Shown in pieces: positions 5,332-12,619 of a stretch of 16,383 nucleotides of DNA. A program made the position numbers and the translations under genes. How positions within the stretch are numbered: position 1 is the first letter of the stretch; each line of letters starts with the position of its first letter. Under the pieces are notes generated by a model. The model was not told the DNA's origin and did no database searches. It was given only the letters and a program-made list of their open reading frames with translations. The DNA is from Pasteurellaceae bacterium (GTDB lineage Bacteria; Pseudomonadota; Gammaproteobacteria; Enterobacterales; Pasteurellaceae). The stretch is taken from NCBI GenBank assembly GCA_900756155.1, contig CAAEJV010000031.1, forward strand, positions 1-16,383, read 5' to 3'.

Positions 5332-7587
5332 ATGAGCAATATTAATTACGAAGGCATCGAGCAGATGCCACTTCGCACCTTTACAGAAAAGGCTTATCTT
5401 AATTATTCAATGTACGTCATCATGGATCGTGCATTGCCTTTTATTGGTGATGGCTTAAAGCCTGTTCAACGTCGTATTGTTTATGCGATGTCTGAACTGG
5501 GTTTAAATGCTGCAGCGAAATTTAAAAAATCTGCGCGTACCGTCGGTGATGTGTTAGGTAAATTCCATCCACACGGCGACTCCGCTTGTTATGAAGCCAT
5601 GGTATTAATGGCTCAGCCCTTTTCTTACCGTTATCCTTTAGTGGATGGCCAAGGAAACTGGGGGGCGCCAGATGATCCTAAATCATTCGCGGCAATGCGT
5701 TATACAGAATCTCGTCTGTCCAAAATTTCTGAGATTCTATTAACTGAATTAGGTCAAGGTACCGTTGATTTCCAACCGAACTTTGATGGTACTTTAGAAG
5801 AACCACAATATTTGCCTGCACGTCTGCCTCATATTCTGTTGAACGGCACCACCGGGATTGCAGTCGGGATGGCAACCGATATTCCACCACACAATATTAA
5901 TGAAGTGTCGGATGCCGCTGTCCTGCTATTAGATAATCCAAAAGCAAGATTAGATGATGTACTCAATATCATTCAAGGCCCAGATTTCCCAACTGAAGCG
6001 GAAATTATTTCGCCAAAAGATGATATTCGCAAAATGTACGAAACCGGTCGTGGTTCTATCAAAATGCGTGCAACATGGCATAAAGAAGACGGTGAAATCA
6101 TCATTAGTGCACTTCCTCATCAATCTTCACCCTCTAAAATCATTGCACAAATTGCTGAGCAAATGACGGCAAAAAAATTGCCAATGGTGGAAGACATTCG
6201 CGATGAAGCGGATTACGAAAATCCTGTGCGTATCGTGCTTGTGCCACGTTCAAATCGCGTTGACACGGATGCCTTGATGGCACATTTATTTGCGACGACC
6301 GATCTTGAAAAAAGCTATCGTGTGAATATGAATATGATCGGACTTGATCATAAACCCGCCGTGAAAGGCTTACTTCAAGTTCTTACCGAATGGCTGACAT
6401 TCCGTCGTACAACAGTAACGCGTCGTTTACAACATCGTTTAGATAAAGTACTCGCTCGTTTACATATTTTAGATGGTTTGATGATTGCCTTCCTCAATAT
6501 TGATGAAGTGATTGAAATTATTCGTACTGAAGATGAACCTAAACAAGTTTTAATGGCTCGCTTTAACTTAAGTGATGAACAGGCAGAAGCCATTTTAAAC
6601 TTACGTTTACGCCATTTAGCCAAATTAGAAGAACATCAATTACAAGCTGAAAAAGATAAACTCGAAGAAGAGCGGTCAAATTTAGAGTTAATTTTAGGAT
6701 CTGAGCGTCGCTTAAATACCTTGATCAAAAAAGAAATTCAAGAAGATGCGAAAAAATACGCCATCCCTAGAATGTCTCAATTAGTTGAGCGTGAAGAAGC
6801 GAAAGCCATTTCTGAAAGTGAAATGACTCCAGCAGAACCTGTTACCGTCATCTTATCTGAAATGGGCTGGGTACGCTGTGCAAAAGGTCATGACATTGAT
6901 CCGGCAGGATTAAGCTACAAAGCAGGCGATAAATATCTCGCGCACGCTTGTGGTAAAAGTAATCAGCCAGTAATCTTTATTGATAGTACTGGTCGTAGTT
7001 ATGCTTTAGATCCATTAAGCTTACCTTCTGCGCGTTCACAAGGTGAACCGCTCACCGGTAAACTGACATTACCAGCAGGTGCAACCATTGAACAGGTTAT
7101 TATGGAACCTGAAAAACAAGAATTATTGATGGCATCAGATGCAGGATACGGTTTTATTTGCAAATTTGAAGATTTAATTGCACGTAATAAAGCTGGAAAA
7201 GCCTTGATTTCTTTGCCAGAAAATGCGAAAGTCTTGAAACCTGAAACACTTTCCGAGTCGGCCTCACTTCTTGTGTCCCTCACTTCAGCGGGTCGAATGC
7301 TGATTTTTCCGGTACGGGATTTACCGGCATTATCAAAAGGGAAAGGCAACAAAATCATCAGTATTCCAGCAGCGAATGCAAAAGCGCGGTCAGAATTATT
7401 GGTGAAATTGTTCTTAATTTCAGAGCAAGCCAGCCTTGAGTTCCATTCCGGTAAACGAAAAATCACATTAAAACCGGAAGATCTGCAAAAATTCCGTGCG
7501 GAACGCGGCAGAAAAGGCTCCCAATTACCACGTGGATTACATAGCAATGTTGATATTGTGGTAGTTGAACCCGAACACAACTCATAA
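5332..7587 (+). CDS. parC: DNA topoisomerase IV subunit A
   Basis: DNA-cleaving subunit of topoisomerase IV, partner of ParE. The 751-residue protein matches E. coli ParC (752) in length and order: winged-helix/tower breakage-reunion region, coiled coil, then the C-terminal beta-propeller. The catalytic tyrosine is Tyr124 in AAMRYTESRL. The quinolone-resistance region reads HPHGDSACYEA, with Ser84 and Glu88 at the key positions, that is, the quinolone-susceptible state. The C-terminal part has the degenerate blades typical of ParC and no GyrA box like QRRGGKG, separating it from GyrA. The ATG has no clear ribosome binding site (A-rich leader), so translation may depend on ribosomes arriving from nirK 11 bases upstream. 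A partial uptake-like GCGGTCAAATTT lies near 6672. gltS follows after 36 bases with no terminator between. Confidence 0.97.
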   Translation: MSNINYEGIEQMPLRTFTEKAYLNYSMYVIMDRALPFIGDGLKPVQRRIVYAMSELGLNAAAKFKKSARTVGDVLGKFHPHGDSACYEAMVLMAQPFSYRYPLVDGQGNWGAPDDPKSFAAMRYTESRLSKISEILLTELGQGTVDFQPNFDGTLEEPQYLPARLPHILLNGTTGIAVGMATDIPPHNINEVSDAAVLLLDNPKARLDDVLNIIQGPDFPTEAEIISPKDDIRKMYETGRGSIKMRATWHKEDGEIIISALPHQSSPSKIIAQIAEQMTAKKLPMVEDIRDEADYENPVRIVLVPRSNRVDTDALMAHLFATTDLEKSYRVNMNMIGLDHKPAVKGLLQVLTEWLTFRRTTVTRRLQHRLDKVLARLHILDGLMIAFLNIDEVIEIIRTEDEPKQVLMARFNLSDEQAEAILNLRLRHLAKLEEHQLQAEKDKLEEERSNLELILGSERRLNTLIKKEIQEDAKKYAIPRMSQLVEREEAKAISESEMTPAEPVTVILSEMGWVRCAKGHDIDPAGLSYKAGDKYLAHACGKSNQPVIFIDSTGRSYALDPLSLPSARSQGEPLTGKLTLPAGATIEQVIMEPEKQELLMASDAGYGFICKFEDLIARNKAGKALISLPENAKVLKPETLSESASLLVSLTSAGRMLIFPVRDLPALSKGKGNKIISIPAANAKARSELLVKLFLISEQASLEFHSGKRKITLKPEDLQKFRAERGRKGSQLPRGLHSNVDIVVVEPEHNS

Positions 7588-7610
7588 GAATTCTCGAAAC
7601 CAAACTAAAT

Positions 7611-7616
7611 AGGAGG
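7611..7616 (+). promoter_or_regulatory. Consensus ribosome binding site deciding the GTG start of gltS
   Basis: AGGAGG ends 7 bases before GTG at 7624. It is one of the two perfect sites in the window and fixes a non-ATG start that would otherwise be doubtful. Confidence 0.85.
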
Positions 7617-7623
7617 ATATTTC

Positions 7624-8838
7624 GTGAATATTGTTTTTGATACCTATCAAACACTTGCTTTAGCAAGTTTTGTATTATTACTCGGTTTTTTTCTAGTAAA
7701 ACGCATTCGAGTTTTACAAACATTTAATATCCCTGAGCCTGTCGTTGGCGGCTTTATTGTGGCTATTGCATTAACCATTTTATACAAAGTAAATGGCACT
7801 TCATTCACTTTTGAGAAAAGCTTACAAACATCTATGATGTTGGTATTCTTCTCCTCTATCGGTTTAAGTGCAAACTTTGCTCGCTTAATTAAAGGCGGAA
7901 AACCATTAGTTATCTTCCTATTGGCGGCAGGAATACTCATTGTTTGCCAAAATGTCATCGGTATTGTAGGTACTCAATTATTAGGCATTGATCCTGCTTA
8001 CGGCTTACTTGCTGGTTCAGTTACCCTAACCGGTGGTCATGGTACAGGTGCGGCATGGGCAGAAACATTCACTAAAGAATTTAATCTACCGGCTGCGACA
8101 GAAATCGCCATGGCATGTGCCACATTCGGTTTAGTCTTTGGTGGTATCTTAGGTGGTCCAGTATCTCGTTATTTATTAAATCATCAAAAACAAGGTGAAA
8201 ACCCAGAGAATGATGAAGTAGATGACGTACAAGAAGCATTTGAGCACCCAACTTATAAACGTAAAGTGAATGCACGCTCAATCATTGAAACCATCGCGAT
8301 GCTTTCTTTATGTTTACTCATTGGTCAATACTTAGATGGCTTAACAAAAGGTACTCACATTCAATTACCTACATTCGTATGGTGTTTGTTTACAGGCGTA
8401 ATCATTCGCAACAGCTTAACCCACTTATTCAAATTCCAAGTGGCTGATTCAGCGATTGACGTATTAGGTAGCGTAGGTTTATCTATCTTCTTAGCGATTG
8501 CTTTAATGTCTCTCAAACTTTGGGAATTAGCAGGTCTTGCAACAGATGTATTAGTTATCTTAGCGGTTCAAGTTGTCTTCATGGCTTTCTTCGCTATCTA
8601 CGTCACATACCGTATGATGGGTAAAGATTATGATGCGATTGTATTAAGTGCGGGTCACTGTGGTTTCGGTCTCGGTGCTACACCAACAGCCGTTGCTAAC
8701 ATGCAAGCGATTACCAGTCGTTTCGGACCATCTCACAAAGCGTTCTTAATCGTACCAATGGTAGGTGCATTCTTTATCGACTTATTAAATGCCGGTATCT
8801 TAAAAATGTTCTTAAGCGTTGTTGAAGCGCTTCACTAA
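7624..8838 (+). CDS. gltS: Sodium/glutamate symporter
   Basis: Inner-membrane carrier that imports glutamate with sodium ions (ESS family). The 404-residue protein aligns over its length with E. coli GltS (401). It is highly hydrophobic, with about ten membrane segments arranged as two similar halves. The signature re-entrant loops are SGGHGTGAAW-like (TGGHGTGAAWAE, about 136-147) in the first half and AGHCGFGLGATPTA (about 344-357) in the second. The charged central stretch at about 190-215 (ENPENDEVDDVQEAFE) is the cytoplasmic linker. The start is GTG, supported by AGGAGG. It is the last gene of the parE operon and is followed at once by a strong terminator; I recall parE-parC-gltS in that order in H. 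influenzae too. Confidence 0.96.
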   Translation: MNIVFDTYQTLALASFVLLLGFFLVKRIRVLQTFNIPEPVVGGFIVAIALTILYKVNGTSFTFEKSLQTSMMLVFFSSIGLSANFARLIKGGKPLVIFLLAAGILIVCQNVIGIVGTQLLGIDPAYGLLAGSVTLTGGHGTGAAWAETFTKEFNLPAATEIAMACATFGLVFGGILGGPVSRYLLNHQKQGENPENDEVDDVQEAFEHPTYKRKVNARSIIETIAMLSLCLLIGQYLDGLTKGTHIQLPTFVWCLFTGVIIRNSLTHLFKFQVADSAIDVLGSVGLSIFLAIALMSLKLWELAGLATDVLVILAVQVVFMAFFAIYVTYRMMGKDYDAIVLSAGHCGFGLGATPTAVANMQAITSRFGPSHKAFLIVPMVGAFFIDLLNAGILKMFLSVVEALH

Positions 8839-8853
8839 TAAAACGTGAAAAAG

Positions 8854-8882
8854 AAAGGCTGACATTTTGTCAGCCTTTTTAT
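8854..8882. terminator. Bidirectional terminator between gltS and mfd
   Basis: AAAGGCTGACA and TGTCAGCCTTT form an 11-base-pair stem with a short T loop. T runs flank it in both directions (TTTTTATTT on plus; TTTCTTTTT on minus). It lies between the convergent stops of gltS (8838) and mfd (8890). Confidence 0.9.
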
Positions 8883-8889
8883 TTACTTG

Positions 8890-11800
8890 CTACTCAGTAA
8901 GCGTCTTCACTAAATCCATCACAAATTCTAACCGCGCTTTGTTTTCTGGAAGGGCTTTTACAAACTTAAATTTTAATGGACCATCAAAGCGATAAACAAT
9001 TGGATTTTGTTGAATTAATTTGATGAATTTTTCTGGATCAACTTTTGCTGAAGGAGAGAATTCAATAAAGCCACCTTGAGCCCCTGCATCTATTTTCAGT
9101 ACTTTTAATGGTTTCACCATTAAACGCATTTCAGCAATTTGTAAAAGATTTTTAGCTGCTTCAGGTAATAGGCCAAAGCGATCGATTAATTCAACTTTTA
9201 ATTCATCTAACTCTTGTTTACTTTCCGCTGCTGCAATGCGTTTATAGAACGACAAACGCATATTCACATCACCAAGATAATCATCTGGTAATAAAGCTGG
9301 AACACGTAGCTCAATTTCAGCTTGCTGATGTGTAATCTCTTCTAATGAAGGTTCTCTTCCCTCTTTTAAGGCTTTAACTGCCGCATCAAGTAATTCCATA
9401 TAAAGTGAAAAACCGATGCTCTCAATTTGTCCACTTTGCTCATTCCCTAATAATTCACCTGCACCGCGAATTTCTAAATCGTGCGTCGCAAGAATGAAAC
9501 CTGCACCTAAGTTATCTAAACTTTCTAATGCCTCTAAACGACGTTTTGCATCTTTCGTCATTAACTTCGGCGGCGGTGTAAGCAAATAAGCATAAGCTTG
9601 GTGATGAGAGCGCCCTACTCGACCACGCAACTGGTGAAGCTGTGCTAAACCAAAATTATCTGCACGTTCAATGATGATCGTATTTGCCGTTGGTACGTCA
9701 ATCCCTGTTTCAATAATGGTGGAACAGACTAATACGTTATAACGTTGATGATAAAAATCACTCATCACGCGTTCAAGTTCACGCTCTCGCATTTGACCAT
9801 GGCCAATCACGACACGAGCCTCAGGGACAAGTGCGGTCAGTTTTTCGGCCGTATTTTCAATACTTGCCACATCATTATGCAAATAATAAACTTGTCCACC
9901 ACGTAAAATCTCACGCAGGATGGCTTCACGAATAATTAAATCATCTTTCTGGCGAACAAATGTTTTGATACTCACTCGGCGAGCCGGTGGCGTCGCAATA
10001 ATAGAAAGATCACGAATACCATTCATCGCCATATTCAAAGTACGAGGAATTGGTGTTGCAGTAAGCGTTAAAATATCAATATTCGCTCGAAGTTGTTTAA
10101 TTTTCTCTTTTTGTCCCACTCCAAAGCGATGTTCTTCATCAATGATGAGTAAGCCAAGATCAGAAAACTTCACATCAGATTGAATCAATTTATGGGTTCC
10201 AATCAGAATATCGACTTTTCCTTCAGCTAAATTTTCTAAGATTTGTTTTTGCTCTTTAGCTGTTTTAAAGCGAGAAAGCACTTCCACATTAACCGGAAGA
10301 TTAGCAAAACGATCTTTAAAATTCTCGTAATGCTGTTGAGCTAACAAGGTTGTTGGGACTAATACAGCCACTTGTTTGTGATTCATTACCGCCAAAAATG
10401 CCGCACGCATCGCCACTTCAGTCTTTCCAAAACCTACATCACCACAAACCAAACGATCCATCGCTTTAGGTTGGCACATATCCGAAATGACGGCATTAAT
10501 CGCCATGGCTTGATCATGTGTCTCCTCAAAAGGGAAGGTTGCAGCAAATTGCTGGAACTCCTCACGATCATATTTAAATTCAAAACCTTTTTTCACTTCT
10601 CGTTGGGCATACACATCAAGTAATTCAGCTGCCACATCACGAATTTTTTCAGCGGCTTTTTGACGCGTTTTCGCCCACGATTCATTACCTAATTTATGTA
10701 ATGGTGCGGTTTCATCTGAACCACCTACATAACGACTAATTAAATGAAGAGAACCAACAGGCACATAAAGTTTGGATTCATTCGCATAATTGATCAGCAA
10801 ATATTCCGCTTTTAAACCACCTGTATCAAGCGTGACTAACCCACCGTAACGCCCAACACCATGATCTAAATGCACCACAGGCTGCCCAATTTTTAATTCT
10901 GCCAGATTACGCACTAAGGTATCAGGATTCACCGCCTTACGTTTATCACGCTGACGTTGCTGTACTCGCTCACCAAAAATTTCATGTTCAGTAATGACGG
11001 CGAGTTTAGCCTCATCAAGAATAAAACCTTGTTCAAGATGACTTACCCACAAATTAAACTTATCTTGATTGGCTTCAGATAAGGTTTTAATCTGTTTAGG
11101 CTTAATTTTTAATGGTGAAAGCAAATCCAGTAAGGTTTCACGTCTACCTTCGGTTTCAACTAAAAATAAAATATTTCCTTTAAAATGCTCAATAAATTGA
11201 CGAAGTTGCGATAACGGTTCTTTTTGCTGTGATTGAATGGTTATTGCTGGTAATGCGGACACCGATAAGTTTTTCTGCCGAACAGATGACCGCACTTTTT
11301 CTGCTTTAAAATTAATTTTAGGATAATTTTTTAATGCATGATTTACCGCATCAATATTTAGCCACAAACGTTCTGGCGGTAAAAGAGGACGCATTGGATC
11401 GACTTTACGATGCTCATAGCGCTGTTTGGCATCAAGATAAAAACGTTCACCTTGTGCTTGATTTGTTTCCATATCCACAAACAACGTTTTTTCTGGCAAG
11501 TAATCAAACAACGTTGCCATTTCATCAAAGAATAGCGGCTGCCAATATTCAATCCCTGAAATTAATGTACCTTTACTGATTTGCTGATAAATATGTTCTG
11601 GATCACGACGAACTTCTCCAAAAGTTTCTCTAAATTGTGTACGGAAAAACTCAATACCTTTCTCATCTGTTGGAAATTCGTGTGCAGGTAATAAATTAAT
11701 AGATTGAATTTCATCTAACGTTCGCTGCGTATCGACATCAAAAGTACGAATCGAATCAATTTCATCATCAAAAAAATCTAAACGAAATGGAACCGCACTT

Positions 11801-12327
11801 CCCATTGGGAAAAGATCTAAAAGTGATCCGCGCACAGCATATTCGCCATGTTCGAGCACTTGCTCTACAGAACGATATCCAGCTGACTCTAATTGTAATC
11901 GCAATTTTTCAATGACAAGACGATCACCTTTTTTAATCAAAAGGACATTGTGCTGTAGATATTTCGGCGGGCACACACGTTGCATTAATGTGCTAATCGG
12001 CAAAACAAAGATGCCTTTTTTAGTATTTTGCAAATGAAATAGTGCACTTAAACGAGAAGAAATAATTTCTTGATGAGGAGAAAAAGAATCATAAGGCAAC
12101 GTTTCCCAATCAGGAAAAAACTGAACGGGCTGAGAAGTTAAATCCGGTAAAACTTGTGATAAACGAACCGCACTTTTGGTATCCGGTGTCACAACCACCG
12201 TCAATCCATCGTATTGCTCTGCAATTTCACTAACCGCAAGTGCATCTGCACTCACCAATACATTGCCAAGAATTTTATGATCATTGGGCTGAGTCGGAAT
12301 ATCAAAATTAAAATAGGTTGTTTTCAT
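8890..12327 (-). CDS. mfd: Transcription-repair coupling factor
   Basis: Superfamily 2 DNA translocase that pushes stalled RNA polymerase off damaged DNA and recruits UvrA. With the ATG at 12327 the product has 1145 residues, close to E. coli Mfd (1148). Visible in order: a UvrB-like N-terminal region (LFPDWETLPYDSFSPHQEI-like stretch, then EHGEYAVRGSLLDLFP), a CarD-like polymerase-interaction domain near 475-545 (GQPVVHLDHGVGRYGG), helicase motif I GDVGFGKTE near 628, motif II DEEH near 729, TATPIPRTL, and QLRGRVGR. A C-terminal TRCF domain follows. An in-frame TTG 12 bases upstream is possible, but it would be translated through an uptake signal; the ATG product starts MKTTYFNFDIP, which matches the Haemophilus protein as I recall it. 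Four uptake signals lie inside the gene and one at its start. Confidence 0.97.
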   Translation of the reverse strand: MKTTYFNFDIPTQPNDHKILGNVLVSADALAVSEIAEQYDGLTVVVTPDTKSAVRLSQVLPDLTSQPVQFFPDWETLPYDSFSPHQEIISSRLSALFHLQNTKKGIFVLPISTLMQRVCPPKYLQHNVLLIKKGDRLVIEKLRLQLESAGYRSVEQVLEHGEYAVRGSLLDLFPMGSAVPFRLDFFDDEIDSIRTFDVDTQRTLDEIQSINLLPAHEFPTDEKGIEFFRTQFRETFGEVRRDPEHIYQQISKGTLISGIEYWQPLFFDEMATLFDYLPEKTLFVDMETNQAQGERFYLDAKQRYEHRKVDPMRPLLPPERLWLNIDAVNHALKNYPKINFKAEKVRSSVRQKNLSVSALPAITIQSQQKEPLSQLRQFIEHFKGNILFLVETEGRRETLLDLLSPLKIKPKQIKTLSEANQDKFNLWVSHLEQGFILDEAKLAVITEHEIFGERVQQRQRDKRKAVNPDTLVRNLAELKIGQPVVHLDHGVGRYGGLVTLDTGGLKAEYLLINYANESKLYVPVGSLHLISRYVGGSDETAPLHKLGNESWAKTRQKAAEKIRDVAAELLDVYAQREVKKGFEFKYDREEFQQFAATFPFEETHDQAMAINAVISDMCQPKAMDRLVCGDVGFGKTEVAMRAAFLAVMNHKQVAVLVPTTLLAQQHYENFKDRFANLPVNVEVLSRFKTAKEQKQILENLAEGKVDILIGTHKLIQSDVKFSDLGLLIIDEEHRFGVGQKEKIKQLRANIDILTLTATPIPRTLNMAMNGIRDLSIIATPPARRVSIKTFVRQKDDLIIREAILREILRGGQVYYLHNDVASIENTAEKLTALVPEARVVIGHGQMRERELERVMSDFYHQRYNVLVCSTIIETGIDVPTANTIIIERADNFGLAQLHQLRGRVGRSHHQAYAYLLTPPPKLMTKDAKRRLEALESLDNLGAGFILATHDLEIRGAGELLGNEQSGQIESIGFSLYMELLDAAVKALKEGREPSLEEITHQQAEIELRVPALLPDDYLGDVNMRLSFYKRIAAAESKQELDELKVELIDRFGLLPEAAKNLLQIAEMRLMVKPLKVLKIDAGAQGGFIEFSPSAKVDPEKFIKLIQQNPIVYRFDGPLKFKFVKALPENKARLEFVMDLVKTLTE
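9829..9837 (+). repeat. DNA uptake signal core within mfd
   Basis: Perfect AAGTGCGGT followed by CAGTTTTT. Confidence 0.85.
11289..11297 (-). repeat. DNA uptake signal core within mfd
   Basis: Perfect ACCGCACTT, followed on the plus strand by TTTTC. Confidence 0.85.
11792..11800 (-). repeat. DNA uptake signal core within mfd
   Basis: Perfect ACCGCACTT. Confidence 0.85.
12167..12175 (-). repeat. DNA uptake signal core within mfd
   Basis: Perfect ACCGCACTT, followed by TTGGT. Confidence 0.85.
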
Positions 12328-12336
12328 AAGTGCGGT
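12328..12336 (+). repeat. DNA uptake signal abutting the mfd start codon
   Basis: Perfect AAGTGCGGT lies directly next to the mfd ATG (12327-12325), in the place where a ribosome binding site would be expected. On the mfd strand it reads ACCGCACTT followed by ATG. Confidence 0.85.
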
Positions 12337-12371
12337 CAATTTTTATCTCATTTTTGCATGAACAGCTTGTT

Positions 12372-12399
12372 AGTTTAGCAAATTCACTCTACTTTTCAA
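12372..12399 (-). promoter_or_regulatory. Sigma-70 promoter of mfd
   Basis: On the minus strand TTGAAA (12399-12394) and TAAACT (12377-12372) are 16 bases apart, giving a start near 12365 and a leader of about 38 bases before the mfd ATG. It lies downstream of the terminator of the preceding unit, so mfd is transcribed on its own. Confidence 0.6.
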
Positions 12400-12412
12400 T
12401 AATTATCTGTAT

Positions 12413-12442
12413 AAAAAAACAGGGTTAAATTAACCCTGTTTT
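12413..12442 (-). terminator. Terminator of the arcB-tmcA-small gene unit
   Basis: On the minus strand AAAACAGGGTTAA pairs with TTAACCCTGTTTT, and the second arm runs into seven T residues (12419-12413). It begins 4 bases after the stop of the 57-residue gene and lies upstream of the mfd promoter. Confidence 0.9.
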
Positions 12443-12445
12443 CTT

Positions 12446-12619
12446 TTATTTTTTGAGTGGTTCTAGTGGTTTCTCTTTTTTTACCTTACCATCATCATCA
12501 AATTCAATGCGTGGCATACAACCTCGACAGCTACCTTTATCTAAACCAAGCTCACTGCAAAATTTATTATATTCATCTACCGCTTTACGAAACCAACCTT
12601 TTTTTTCTTGTTCGCTCAT
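12446..12619 (-). CDS. Small conserved-looking cytoplasmic protein with a Cys cluster, 57 residues (DUF5363-like)
   Basis: Read leftward from the ATG at 12619 to the TAA at 12448-12446. The product begins MSEQEKKGWFRKAV, is strongly charged and has no signal peptide or membrane segment. Three cysteines are spaced C-x9-C-x2-C (Cys21, Cys31, Cys34, within FCSELGLDKGSCRGCMP); the end is Lys-rich. I think it belongs to the small family DUF5363, but this is from memory and unverified; no function is known to me. Three Cys could bind a metal with an outside ligand, but that is a guess. Its ATG overlaps the tmcA stop as ATGA, and a perfect AGGAGG lies 5 bases before it, inside the end of tmcA. That signal plus the terminator right after its stop make this a real gene translated together with tmcA. 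Confidence 0.8.
   Translation of the reverse strand: MSEQEKKGWFRKAVDEYNKFCSELGLDKGSCRGCMPRIEFDDDGKVKKEKPLEPLKK

Noticed and set aside
6999..7580. Long open frame of 193 codons on the strand opposite parC
   Set aside because: It is antisense to a well-supported gene, has no ribosome binding site or recognisable product, and reflects codon bias of parC. The same holds for the shorter opposite-strand frames over parE, gltS, mfd and tmcA.
10690..10700. Thirteenth uptake signal in mfd (GGTGCGGTT)
   Set aside because: It lacks the AAGTGCGGT core at its 5' bases; similar near-matches at 6672 and 7385 were also left out.
11358..11552. Second open frame inside mfd on the same strand
   Set aside because: It overlaps an intact, fully conserved part of mfd in another frame and shows no start signals; it is a shadow frame.
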